64,000 nucleotides of DNA from Diplosphaera chodatii (Eukaryota > Chlorophyta > Trebouxiophyceae > Prasiolales > Stichococcaceae), in contig JAALGY010000033.1 in the NCBI GenBank assembly GCA_032358165.1, positions 2,294,001 through 2,358,000 of the forward strand, in the 5' to 3' direction. A program made the position numbers and the translations under genes. How positions within the stretch are numbered: position 1 is the stretch's first letter; every line of letters begins with the position of its first letter. Positions 27,247-38,911 of the stretch are shown here, piece after piece. A model generated the notes under the pieces. It saw only the letters and a program-made list of their open reading frames with translations, ran no database searches and had not been told where the DNA came from.

Positions 27247-28003
27247 ACCAGCAACATGCTGCCACAACGCACTGCAACAGCAAGCCAGAATCGGCGTGAG
27301 AATCAAAGCACTGTGAGGATGCCAGGGGCCTCGCCAACCGTGACAGGCAGTGTCACATGATCACTGTCGTGCAAGGCATGACCTGAGCCTGTCGGCATCT
27401 CTGTCACCATCCTGCAAATGATGCGCCGCCGCCTGCACCTGTGCACTGGCAAGCGCCTGTGCAGCCACCCCGTCGCAGGGATCAGCCTCCATCACCGATG
27501 CATCGCATCAGCGACCTATGGCAATCGCTGCATGCAGGTGCTCACCCGCCGTACGATTTCCCTGGACCTGAAGGCTACTTCTTTATCAGGTAGGCGTTGG
27601 CCGCATGCACTTGCTGCGCATTCCTGTAGCAGCTGCCCAAGGACGTGCACCAGCTCATCACCCGCGGCCTTCGTGTGCATGATACCTGTTGTCATGGGCT
27701 CAGAATCACCAGTTAGGAGTTCGCACTACGGTACACGAGGATTGGAATGCTGCCGTGCAGTTTGTTTGATCTGCAGGCAGACTGAAACTGTACATCCTAT
27801 CTAGCTGCTGTGCACGGTGCACTCTGAAAGCTGCAATGCGGGAAGCGATGCCTGTGACGGCATATGCGGTTACGGTAACTCAGCATTGAAGTGCTTTGCT
27901 GCAGTGAAATACACAGTTCGAAGCTGCCACTGATCGATCGATCAGCATGCCGTCATCCTAATATAAGGCGGCAAGCACAGGCACTAGGGTTTCTGAAAGC
28001 GCC
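27247..28003. other. Upstream region of the SNF2 gene
   Basis: Contains the unresolved 5' end of the SNF2 gene; an ATG at 27410 on the minus strand heads a 35-codon frame that could be exon 1 but does not splice in phase. The rest is the 3' flank of KTI12. The plus-strand frame at 27418-27804 has no recognisable motif. Confidence 0.4.
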
Positions 28004-29395
28004 TTACTGATCTAGCTGATCTTCCAGGTACGTAACAAACATGCGGACGGCAGCCTCCGAGGACTTCAGGTTTGCAAAAGCATTCTGTGTTGCAAGCTTC
28101 ATGAACGATCGTTTGTGCCGCCGCAGTTCTGGCAGCGGGACTACCTCCGTCAGCACCAGCTCATTGCCACCTTCGCCGAAAGTGATGGAGCCGGCAGCAC
28201 CACCGGTGAGCGACTGTGCCTCGACAATTCGACCTGCGAGATACGGCGGCGTTGAGGTTGACTGACAGCAACACGGACAAGCCTGCACTCTGCCAGCTGC
28301 TGCTACATGGCACCACTGCATCCTGCGGTCCTGGTGTCTTGGACTCACCGATGACTGACTGTGCGGCTTGATCTATGTCGCTGAGTAGGTTGGTGGCGGC
28401 CTGCTGTGGAGGGGCTGTGGCACAGGTGGGCACCATGTCTGGCACCACCTGCAAGCTGGCCGCCGCACCAGCTGTCCCCAGTGCCGCTGCCAGGACACGC
28501 TCCAGGTCAGCAGCCGTACCAGGGTTGCCAGGCTGCGTCCTGCAGTCCGGTGCAAGCAGGCATCATCGCGATGACACCACGATGCTTGCACGCTATGGTA
28601 ACGTACCCAGAATGACGCACACACTATCAGTAGTGCGTAGAGCTGAAACAGCACATGGTCGTGCAGAACAGCCCAGTGGTGCAGAAGATGAGCCGTGCGC
28701 ACTCGAAGAGTGGCGCATCCCATCGACTGCAGCTGTCTGGTCGCTCGAAACGCCCTGCAAGGTCTTCGAATACTTCGTCTGAGTAGCCGTTGGGTCGGGC
28801 CGCGTTCCATTCTCGGCATTGCTCCACTGCCACAGTGCAGTGAAGGACGCAGGAGCGTGTACCGACTGCGCGTGCGATGCACCAGATCTCGTATCTGCAT
28901 CAGGAACAGACAGGCCTGCGTCATGATGGCAAGAGTACGTTGATGCCAGTGTTTGTATGTTTGCACGCTGATATCTGACAGGGCGAGCGTCCCCACCGAA
29001 AGCCCTTGATGTTGTTGAGAGTGTCCAGGATGACAAGTGTCTTGCGCGAGAGCCGGCGATCTACCTCTGCCTTGAAGGCAGCGCGTGTATTCTTTTCTGC
29101 CGTTGCATCTGCAGATGCATGCGCAAGGAGTACAAGGAACATCTCTATGGTTGTCAAGTTGTCAGCAGATGCATGCTTTTCCCAGCCAGGCCGATGACGG
29201 ATGAACAGCGGCAACAGTTGTAGCGTTCAAGTGCAAACACAACCCACCTGCATATGCGCTCGACTTGTCCATGTGCAGGATGGACTCGTCAATGACAACA
29301 GGCTCATGGCCCGCCTGCTGACACAGTTGGACCAGCTGAGCTGCAAGGGTGCTCTTGCCGCTGCTCGGCTGGCCGCACAGCATGACCAGTGGCAT
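28004..29395 (-). CDS. KTI12: Elongator-associated protein KTI12
   Basis: P-loop ATPase related to PSTK that binds tRNA and supports Elongator-dependent modification of the wobble uridine. Five exons (transcription order): 29248-29395, 28997-29108, 28703-28894, 28349-28539, 28004-28233, giving 290 aa, close to family length. Motifs: start MPLVMLCGQPSSGKSTLAAQ with the Walker A loop; VVIDESILHMDKSSAYADAT (spliced); RKTLVILDTLNNIKGFRYEI; CIARAVGTRSC; WNAARPNGYSDEVFEDLAGR; FERPDS..RWDAPLFE; C-terminal LPELRRHKRSFMKLA and FVTYLEDQLDQ. All junction phases fit. The gene follows the FAM32A-like gene by 167 nt on the same strand. Confidence 0.94.
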
Positions 29396-29562
29396 GCTGG
29401 ACTGCCGGCTGCTCTCCCCTGTATGCCACATACAACCTGCGTCATCAGGGTATCTGCACAGCTCTCTGAGCTTCCATGCTGGTACAATGCGCCGCTCACA
29501 AGTGGCACACTGTCCATTTGCATGCCAGAGTAGACGGCTGCTCGCTCGCCTGGATGCGGTAG

Positions 29563-30167
29563 TCACTTGCAGAACTTGTCGGTTTTGCGCGCGCAGCGCA
29601 GGTCTAGCCGCTCCTCTGCGTTCTTGCCGGTCACCTTGCGGTCATATCCTGTACAAAGGCAACATCTGCCAGTTGCACAGGAGCTGAGCACAGAAACCCT
29701 ACAGAGGGCTGTCGTTGAGGAGTGCTCCCGGTCATCACACCAACAGCTCATCCTCATTGCAAGGCCTTCCTCAGGAGAGCGCACCGTGCAAGATGTCGGG
29801 CGCTTTGCCGAATGAACTACCCCAGGGCGTCGACTTGATTTTGCCCTCCTTGGCTCGCTCGATCTCGCTGGCGAACTCCTCCTCGTAGGTAAGTCCCGTT
29901 TTGACCTTGGTCGGAATCTCAGTGTGCTCGTCCGGCGCCACGTACTTTTGCGGACCAGCGCCCTCTGCGCCCTCTGCACCCTCCTCTCCCTCGGCAGGCT
30001 GCCTTTTCTTGTGCTTCTTCTTCTTCCCGATGGTCTGACCGCCTGTACATGTGATGTGGGCAGCCTGAGGTATGAGGGTGGCGCCACATGCGGTGACGCA
30101 TTGCGCAGCAACAAACCAACGAGGACATGCTCGCACCCTTGAGCTTGAGCTTGCCACCAATCGGCAT
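29563..30167 (-). CDS. FAM32A-like small basic protein
   Basis: Three exons (transcription order): 30137-30167, 29785-30042, 29563-29648, giving 124 aa. The N terminus MPIGGKLKLKG followed by a lysine-rich KKKKHKK run matches the FAM32A family, which in animals is a nuclear protein found in late-stage spliceosomes. The middle is acidic and Gly/Ala-rich. The C-terminal half (TYEEEFASEIERAKEGKIKS, STPWGSSF, then TGKNAEERLDLRCARKTDKF) looks conserved but differs from the animal C terminus, so the assignment rests mainly on the first ~25 residues. ATG and TGA are both clear and the phases agree. The gene is divergent from the F-box/JmjC gene (428 nt between starts) and sits just upstream of KTI12. 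Confidence 0.65.
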
Positions 30168-30594
30168 CTCAATGTCTCATGAGCCCCAGTACAGCAAGTT
30201 GTGAATCTTATGCAAAAGCCAACTAGCAGGAGGACTCTGCCAGCAAGTGGCTCAAGCAAATGCAGGCGTGCTGCCGGGCTGCGGCAACGTCGACACCAGG
30301 GAGCAGCAAGCTGTAATGCACGCGGTGAACGCGATATGTGCGAATGGTAGCATCAGCCAAGCTAAGCAAATGGATGCAGGGAATGCAGGCGCGCGGTCAT
30401 GCGGAAGCAGGAATGTGCACAAGAAGTGCAATGCGTGTGACGCACACCAGTCCCCGTTTCACCATAGTCCAACCACCTCCACACAACTTTCAGCAATCGT
30501 GGCGGAGCAGCTGGCAGTGTTGCGGATTATCGGTGTGCCCATGGCGGGTGCGCTCATGCAGTGACGCAGCGTCCGACCTCCAGCCGCTGGCAAG
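30168..30594. other. Divergent promoter region
   Basis: Lies between the start codons of the FAM32A-like gene (-) and the F-box/JmjC gene (+), so it should contain both promoters and 5' UTRs. No clear TATA box or repeat is seen. Confidence 0.5.
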
Positions 30595-33473
30595 ATGTCA
30601 CGAATGCACACACCAGAGGCTACAGCAGCCACACAGCAGCACCCACAGGGCGTGCAGCCTCTGGGTAGCCGGCTCATGAGCAGCAACCCAGCTGGCGGCG
30701 GCAATGTGCGGAATGCAGGTGAATCTGACCCACCCCAGTGCAGCGGCAGCTATTTGATAGACTTTGCACCCTGCGCATGCGAGCAGTATTGTACGTGTTG
30801 GAACTCATGGGTGTGGCCTGATTGCAGGGCTAGGCGCGCTGGCGTTGCTGGATGATGCGCTGCTGCTGGGCGTCCTTGGCTTACTGAGGGCGCCCGACCT
30901 GGCTCGCCTCGCGGTGACGTCGCGCGCTTTGCACTGCTTTGCGTACCACGAGCCACTTTGGAAGGCACTGGCGCTTCAGGTGCTGGTGTGGCTGTGGTCC
31001 CGGCGCTGCACATTCGATCACACAACACATTTCCCAGGCGGCCCCACGCCCCGATCGCCATATCGACTGCGACGCTGAATCAAGCCGGTGTCATACCTAG
31101 TGTTTCGACAAGTGGTGCCTAACCAGCAGGAGCTGGAGAACATCTTATACAGCACCTCATGGCGGGAGACGTACATCAGTAGCAGCGTCCAAGGGGACTT
31201 CAAGCAGGCCACCCCGCTGCAGGTACAGAGACGGATGCACTGCTGCTGCATCAGGGACACCTGCGCACAGATATCTGCTGCGGAGGCGAGCATGTCAGTG
31301 CTAGGCTCAAGTTTTACAGGTGTTTGTGATTGTCCCCAGGTCAGCAACTTCTACTCGGATGTGCTCTACCTGCCGTGGCACTTTGCGCACTCGCCGCTTG
31401 AGGCGGACTGGCTGGAGCACGACAACATCCCACGGCGCGATGCATCGCACCTGACGCTGCAGTATTTCCAGGAGGAGTTCGAGGCGCCAAACCGCCCTGT
31501 CATCATCACCAGCGAGGTGCTTTCATGAAAGTTTAACAAGTGCTGCTGAGCTGGAATACTGCCATGTTTGCATCACGAAGGGCAGAGGCTGCGTCAACAT
31601 AGTGCCGCTTGATGAAATCATAACCTGTGTTGAGTGCATCATGCCTGCTGAAGCAGGCGTCCTCGTGGGCGGCTATGCACAAGTGGACGCATGCACACTT
31701 CCGCAAGGCGTTCGCGGGCCGGCGCCTGAATGCGGGCGGCATGCTGCTGACGTACGACAACTACCTCCAGTACTCGACACACAGCAGGTGCAAGTTGTCT
31801 AAGGGTGCAGAGCTGTTGATAAGCATGTAGGGTGGGCTTGTCTTGGCAACTGTATTAATGTGAGCACATAGGACGGGCCACATGTGGCCATGCCCTGTGT
31901 CGTGCATCGGTGCAGGGATGAGCTGCCGCTGTATTTGTTTGACAAACACTGCTTGGGTTGGGCACAAGATAGCGGTGCACACAGCCTTGCCGACGACTAT
32001 CAGGTGCTGCACAGACAAGTGTAGAAAGCAGCTATGTCAGTTGCAGATCATCCCACCGTGCTGGCTGCATCAGTAGCATCAGCCGTTCTTAGCTCAAGAC
32101 TGTGCATCTCACAGGTGCCTGAATACTTTGCCGAGGACCTTTTCTCTGTGCTGGGCGACCAGAGGCCTGACTATAGATGGCTGATCATCGGGCCAGAAAA
32201 GGCAGGCTCATCATTCCACAAGGTGATTGGCTGGTACAACGATGTCCAGCCTTGGTCTTTGCACGCAGTTGTGAACTGGGGCATTGTGTGTGATGGTCGT
32301 TGTGACTCGTCGCTACAGGACCCCAACTCTACATCTGCCTGGAATGCCGTCATTTCTGGCAGCAAGAAGTGGGTGCTCTGGCCACCGAGCAGCCCGCCGC
32401 CAGGTCTGCTCATATGTGCCGCCTCCTTGCAATCGTCATCAGAGCTCATATCGGATCGCAACAGCTCCATGCAGAGCAGACATCAGTCAAGCTATATTGC
32501 CAGATGCTTCTAGCATGCACGCAGGTGTTTACCCTTCCGCTGACGGCCTGGATGTCAGCACACCATACACCCTGCACGAATGGTGGGGCCTGGTCTGCTA
32601 CCCTACTCGTCGTATCCCAGATGCATATGCTTCCAGCTGCTTTGCAGCTTGTCATAGAGCGTATGTCGGCTGCACACAGGTTTGACTCTTTCCACGCGTA
32701 TGCTCGGGAAGAGCCTGCCATGTTGGAGGGCGTCTGCCGCGCAGGGGAGATTTTGTTCGTCCCACGAGGTGTGCCACGTGCAAGTGGCTATCGTTGATGC
32801 ATCAAGCAGACATCACGAGCAGAAGTTGGGATGATGCTATCTTTGACTGCTCCTGTTCCTGTGCCGCAGGGTGGTGGCACCTTGCGATTAACCTCGAGGT
32901 CGGAGGCGCATCAGTGCCACTCATGCTCCTGCAGAGAAGGATGTCAGCTGCATGTTACATGTTAGCCACAAGTTCGTTGTGGTGCGCTGCAGGACACTGT
33001 CGCCATCACACAGAACTATGTGTCAGCAGCCAACTTGCCGCATGTGCTGCAGCACCTCCAGAACACAGCACTCGTGTCGGGGTGCAGCATCGCGGAGCGT
33101 GCCACACTGCATGACCGTTTTGTGGAGGCTCTACAGCAGCAGAAGCCAGAGGTGCCAAATGTGTAGCATTTGGGGCCTTGCAACATGTGTCTGCAGGTCG
33201 GCATCTGAAGCCATCCCAACATGTGCTTCCTTCTGCCTGCAGGTCCTGAAGAGGATGGTCGAAGCGCAGGCTGCAAAGAAGCGAAAGGCTGCAGAGCAGG
33301 CTAAGTTGTCCTCGCTTTTTGTGGCAGCCGCGCCTGCTGAGGAGCATAAGGACCCTGTGCATGGAACCAGCAAGCGGCAGCGGGCAGCTGATGCTGCAGC
33401 AACACCCAACCGCGGCAGTGATGCTTCATCAGCTGGCGGCTTTTCATTCGGCTTTGCAATACTTGGCACTTGA
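30595..33473 (+). CDS. F-box/JmjC oxygenase (JMJD6-like, JMJ21/22 group)
   Basis: Fe(II)/2-oxoglutarate oxygenase of the JMJD6-type cupin group; relatives hydroxylate lysines or demethylate arginines in nuclear proteins. Thirteen exons: 30595-30718, 30828-30979, 31127-31222, 31340-31516, 31657-31787, 31916-32003, 32115-32222, 32319-32403, 32525-32582, 32680-32768, 32870-32898, 32993-33151, 33243-33473 (508 aa). An F-box-like region (residues ~45-90: LLGVLGLLRAPDLARLAVTS, HEPLWKALAL) precedes the JmjC domain. The iron site is H and D in SSFHKDPNSTSAWN (joined by splicing 32222 to 32319) and the distal H in RGWWHLAINLE. Other landmarks are RLNAGGMLLTYDNYL, PEYFAEDLF and SKKWVLWPP. The tail is a Lys/Ala coiled-coil-like segment with a KRQR patch. 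Arabidopsis JMJ21/22-type proteins also join F-box and JmjC. Exon 3 may start 3 nt later (CAGCAG acceptor). Confidence 0.9.
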
Positions 33474-33735
33474 CAGATGCCTTCTGCGCCGTGTGCCATG
33501 TTACAAGAGGGCATGTGCAGATGCCGTCCATGTGCAGGAGCATTGCATTGCTACACATGTTCAACCAGCAAATGGTCTTGCTTACGGAGACATTACAGCC
33601 CTTCATTGCTGAGAAAGCCCCACAGACTAACGTGCATCAAAGACCCATAGTCAGCAGGCCATGCCCGCAGCCAACAGCAGTAGAGTGCTGAATGATAACC
33701 GCATAGCGCTGCTTGTCCTAGCTACGTCAAGCTGC

Positions 33736-35327
33736 TCAGAGCTTGTTGAAGGCCACGACATCAATGGATTGGATGTTGTCAGACTCGCCATCGCGCACCA
33801 GCTCCTCCTCGATGATTGCATCCATCGACTCGACCTGCACGAAGAGTTGTGAAGCATTTCAGCGATCACCCACCGGCATTGTACGCACAGCCACAGACAA
33901 AGCACGCGAACAACTTTCACAAGGTGCATGTGCGGCCGAGTGTACGGCGTGACAGTCGGTGAGCAGGGGGCATGCACAACAGCGCTACAGCATTCGACTG
34001 CCGCCCCGGGGCTCCTGCGCACCTTGGCGTCCTCAATGACGCAGGTGATCTGGAGCTTCTTAATGCCGAAGCCCACTGGCGCGAGCTTGGAGGTGCCCCA
34101 CAGCAGGCCGTCCTTCTGGATTGCGCGCACCTCTGCCTCAAGCGCCGCCATGTCTGCATCCCGCAGTCCACACTCAGCTGACTGCAATTGGACATATCAG
34201 CAGCACATCCAGAACGGCCAACATGTACAAACCATCGAGCGCATCAGCTTTGTCTCCACGCTGGGAATACGTTGCGCGTAAGGTAGTGCGACTGCATGCA
34301 GTTGTAATACATGGGGCAATAGCAGATGTCCTGCCTGTGGTGTCATCCCACGGCTTCACGTCCAGGATGATCATCGACTTTGTGAGCTTGGCCTTCTCGG
34401 CGCCGCGCGCCTTGGCCTTCTCGATCATGGCCTTCTTCTCCTCCGCTGCCTTCTGCTCCTCTGGTGTCATCTCGCTGTTGCAGGGCAGAGGCGGAATTCC
34501 CCTCAGTTGACAGCTGCAATAAATGTGCCAGCGCTGCTGGCAGTTGCCTTGCCGGCAAGCCTGCATGCAATCAATCGAGTGTAGGCACCCACCCAAAGAA
34601 GTCCATCTCGTCGTCATCATCGCTGTCATCATCGTCGTCATCGTCGTCAGCCGCAATGGCGGCAGCCGCTGCACCGGCGGCCGCGCCACCAGCGACTGCC
34701 GCCCCTGCCGCTGGCGCCTGCGACTGGCCTGCGATTGTCACGCCCTCGCCGGCGCCCGGGAAGCTGGGAGACGCACGACACAGAACCCTCAAGAAGGATG
34801 CTGGCAGTCTGAGGGCGGACAGCCGTACATGCTGCTGGCGGAAATTTTGCTCGAGTTGGCGCCTGGGATGCGATGCAGAACGACCACGGAACACCACAAA
34901 CCTACAGCATGCATAGCTGTGTGCGCACCTAGCAGCCATGTTCTCACCTGGCACCAAGCAGCGCCTTGATGTGGCTGTGCCACCGCGCAGCGTGGGGCGT
35001 CGTGCTGGCATCTGGCGCCTTTGACAACGCTGCATACACAACCAGGTCGTCCCTGGACGCCTGGTACCTGGCGCGCAGCGTAGGTAGCGGTTACAACACA
35101 TGCACGAGCAGCCACTCGACAGTCGATCAGCTGCAGACGGGCTTTACTGCGGGGTTGCGAAAACTCAGCACAACTCGCATGCCCACTACATCATCACACG
35201 ATCGATCAAAGCTGTAGATATTGTGCCAAACAGGGGTTTCCCACCCGCTGATATAGCTCCGTGTGAGCAGGTACTGGTCCAGCTCCTTGATGCCTGTGTC
35301 AGTGGACAGATCACCGAACGACACCAT
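33736..35327 (-). CDS. EEF1B: Translation elongation factor eEF1B, beta-type exchange subunit
   Basis: Guanine-nucleotide exchange factor for eEF1A in the cytosol. Six exons (transcription order): 35245-35327, 34948-35067, 34593-34763, 34335-34474, 34023-34153, 33736-33834, giving 247 aa. N-terminal GST-C-like part: [46 protein letters not shown]. Then comes an Ala-rich linker and acidic tract ending EMDFFG, and a Lys/Glu coiled coil. The catalytic exchange domain has [48 protein letters not shown] and the end [10 protein letters not shown]. The intron at 34154-34334 begins with GC instead of GT; its position is fixed by family alignment and phase. The gene converges on the F-box/JmjC gene with 262 nt between stops. 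Confidence 0.93.
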
Positions 35328-35805
35328 CGTATCCGGAACGCTTTGGTTCGATGGCACGATGCAAACTGCAAGCAGATCGCGAGCGGAACAACGCTGGCCG
35401 ATGAAAGCATCTTCGCCCGGCGGCAGTTGACTTCCTCCTTCCGGCAGCACATGGGCTGGGCTCTGTGCTTTGTATGGCAGTGTAGCTTTTGGACCTTGCT
35501 GGCTGCCCACCAGGGAGAGCGCAGGCTGTGGCACAGCTGGAAGCTTTCCTGTTCACGGTCGCACGCTACAGATGTATATCCCACGAAGTAGCAAACCTGC
35601 CGCATGATATATGGTAGCTGCGGCAACCCGCCGACACCAGGGATGAGGTGGCAGCACACTCGACAGCAGCAACAGCGTGATACTTCTGTGCAGAATGTCA
35701 AGCCTCAGGGTGCATAGTGATGCTATAGCAGAAGCAGAAGCGACACTTGATGCGAACCAGTATACAGAAGGCAGTGCCCACACAGCCGGCACCGCCTGGA
35801 CATCA
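35328..35805. other. Intergenic region
   Basis: Upstream region of eEF1B and 3' flank of CDC73. No supported feature. Confidence 0.5.
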
Positions 35806-38106
35806 TCAGTAGGCCAGTGAGCTCTTGCGGGCGCCCAGCAGCGCGTCGAGAAAACCGTAGAAGTCACGCGCCAGCTGCATGTCGCCGTGCCGGTCGTTGG
35901 GGTGCAGCTTCATGATCTTCACGTTCCAGGACTTGACCAGCGGCGGCAGCTGCTCGTTGGTCGCCATCATGTAGACGCCCAGCATGCGATCGAATGTGGC
36001 CACCATGTCGCCGTCCGCCGCACCCTGCAGACGTTCACACGGAGCACCGGGCGTCGACCTCGTGGCATTCGCCAGGTGCTGCTGCAACGTGTAAGTGAGC
36101 GGGGCCATCAGGGGAAGCAGGGCCTTACATGGAAGGGCCAGTCGCGAAACTGCCACGCCTTCCCTTGCACGAAGACCGCAACTACTCGCCCCCAGGCGTT
36201 GTCCTTCTTATCAGGCGTGACGTCTGTGATGTGGTACGTCACCTGAAGCAGCAAGACGGCTTCAGCAGCACTCACGTGCAGCATGCATGATGGTTATATA
36301 TGCAGATTCTTTTGCCATCAGCATTGCTTGACACAGCTCGCTGAGCAAGTGGTGCGGCGCCAAGGTGCCAGGCAAACCATGCTCACCGGTCTACTTCGGC
36401 CTATGGTGCGCTTGAAGGATGCTCTGCTGGCCTTCTTGAGGCCCTGCTCCTGGCACTCTTGCCACGGTATGTAGCGCCCCTCCTCCAAGAATGCCTTGAA
36501 AGAACACATTTGTGTTGGAGGCCCCCCCTCAAGCATTGTTGCCAGTCGCCCGCTGCCCCAGACCGCCAGACGAGGTGATGCATATGCAGTTCATGGCTTC
36601 CTGACATGCGCATGCTGAACACAGTGTTCATTGACCGACAACCAGCACCGACCTGGGCATTGAACATGTTGATCTTCGTGTCGTAGCCCTTTGGCACAAT
36701 GATGATGGGCGCCATCCCCTTGTGCCGGTCTGGCTTCTTTGCCGAGCTGGGCCTGCATGATGAAAGCCTCATGTCAATGTACGGCGAAGCACGTCTTAAG
36801 GGTCGGGGTTTGGCATATTGCACTCGTATTGCTAGGAACAGCACGCGCCTGTGCTGGCTGGCGCTGCTGGGACGCTGCGTCTGATGGCTGGGCGGCCGCT
36901 GCTTAGCTGCCGATGGCGGCGTGGCGGCATGGCTGCTGGGCATGGGCCGAGGCGGCGGCCCTGGTGGCACGCCCGTGCTGCCGTTGACGGCGGGCGGCAG
37001 TGCTACCGTGGGAGCCGCGCCGTACGTCTGGATGTTGACGCCCTTGAAGCCCATCTCCTGCAGCGTGGTGTCTGGCCCTGCGGCACGCTCCAGCCGGCCA
37101 CTGGGCCTGATAGGGATTGCCGGCTGGCGGGCCTGCAATCAGGATCCCATGATGGATGTATGCCGCTCAGCATGCAGCAGCCCTTGCCATGCAAGCCTCA
37201 GTGGGCGCGGAGAATTTGACGTGCATGCAGTGCGTTATATATGTTCACCCGGTGCTGGGGGCGGCTGGCGCTGCGGGCCGGCTCTGGTTGTCTGCTGTTG
37301 GAATACAGTGCATCCCGAGCTAGCTGCACCGCCCTTGCAAAGGTTTTGCCTGGCACCGTCAGCGCGCTGTTCCGGTCCCATAGCCGCCGCTCATACCGCT
37401 CGACCTGCTGCATGAGGCTGCCGGCCGGGGCAGCGCCCACCCCCCCGTCCACTGCTGGCGAGGCAGCTGCTTGCGGATCCAACCGTGCACGCTTGGCTGC
37501 AGGCTCCACACTCTGCGCCGCTGGCCCTGCCTGCGTGTGTAGGCATGTGGCATGTGACTACACTTGCAGCACGTGGCATCGGACCGCACTGTGACTCCGG
37601 CTGCTGCACATCCGTGGCTTACAGTGCGGCTGCTGTCCCACCTGTTGTGCTGGGATGGCGGCAAAGTTGAGGTCTGGTGCCACCAGCTGAATGTAGTCAG
37701 AGCTGCTGCTCTGGCCTGTGAGATACGCCTCTACGTCCTGTGCGAAAAGGTAGCTGCTTGCTGCAATCAACATTGTACTGCTGCAGATCATTTATACGCA
37801 CTCAGCAGCCGCGTGTCATGAGGCAGGCGCCATGCGCACCTTGCGATCCAGGTACGACACTGTCGGCACATTCTCTTCCTTTGTGATCTTCACGTACTGC
37901 GGAAACGGCGTTTTACTGTTGCGCAGAAACACCAACAGCGTGGCCAGTCCGTAGAAGGCGCCCTTGCCCTTCTGGCTTTTGTAGGACGTCGGCGCATCCC
38001 GCCGGAATGAGTAGCTGTCTGCAAACTCTACACGCTCTGGGCCCAGTCGGATACGGTCGAGCTTCCCTTCCTTTGTCCACTCCCGCAACAAGTTCAATGG
38101 ATCCAT
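35806..38106 (-). CDS. CDC73: PAF1 complex subunit CDC73 (parafibromin)
   Basis: Subunit of the PAF1 transcription-elongation complex on RNA polymerase II. Seven exons (transcription order): 37840-38106, 37642-37737, 37249-37530, 36653-37132, 36387-36494, 36129-36242, 35806-36024, giving 521 aa (human 531). N-terminal domain: MDPLNLLREWTKEGKLDRIR, APTSYKSQKGKGAFYGLATL, YLDRKDVEAYLTG. The middle is disordered, with KRARLD basic residues and a Pro-rich stretch. The C-terminal Ras-like domain has APIIIVPKGYDTKINMFNAQ, AFLEEGRYIPW, the segment GRVVAVFVQGKAWQFRDWPF, and SWNVKIMKLHPNDRHGD. Exon 4 could contain a short intron between about 36753 and 36830, where the frame stays open but the residues look unconserved. 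All phases agree. Confidence 0.94.
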
Positions 38107-38911
38107 GCTGGCCGTTTCTCAGCTGCGCGCTCGGTCGACGCTGGCAGCTGCTACAGTTGGGGAGGCAGGAGCGTTGGCTGGACAGCTAAACAATCGCAAT
38201 GGGGAGGCAGCGCCTCCAAGCTGCAGCTTCGTGTCAAGGGTGCATGCCTGTCAACATGCTCAAGGTCTCTGAGGAAGCGACACAACCGTGATGCCTGTTC
38301 GACGGGCAGATGTTGCCACCTGTTATGATCAGATAGTGCCGCATGCGCAGCCCATGACTCGTGCACTGCTTCAAGTGGTCGTCACTCACGACCGCAAGTG
38401 ATACTACGCAGACGAGAGGCGATCTGCGCAACAACCCACAGGCCACAGCAGTGTGCTCACTACAGGGCTTGCCCCATAACTGCAGAACTGCAGAAGAGGA
38501 ATATACAAGCTGATGAACAGGCTCACTGTATACTGCTCGATGTGAAGCGGCAGTATGCTCATTGTTTACGAAGTAGACCTCTGGCGTTGTCAAACTTTCC
38601 CTGGCTAAACAATCTGACAACATGTCACAGAGACGAAACGCAAGTGCTGAGGTATGGACGGACACAGCACAAAATTGGGCAAGCCTGCTGCTGTATGTGC
38701 ACAAGGTCAGGCTCGCGCTACAACAAGCTGAATACAACGCTGCTGCTTCGACAATGTCGCTCTGCTAGCTACAATCAACTCGGCTCTACCCTTCTCGCTA
38801 CCCGCTCCACAAACCAACCACACTCCCCAAAAATCCCCCATCCCCGCACAAGGAACATGCAATAATCGGGCAGAAACGAATTTCTCTGCTAGCTCAACAC
38901 TTCGCCTGCCA
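38107..38911. other. Intergenic region
   Basis: Contains the promoter of CDC73 and the 3' UTR of the inositol-phosphate synthase gene. It is AT-richer than its neighbours, especially near 38490-38700 and 38800-38870. No gene is supported. Confidence 0.5.

Noticed and set aside
27418..27804. 128-codon plus-strand frame upstream of the SNF2 gene
   Set aside because: Starts with ATG but has no domain, no splice partner and biased composition; more likely promoter or UTR sequence.
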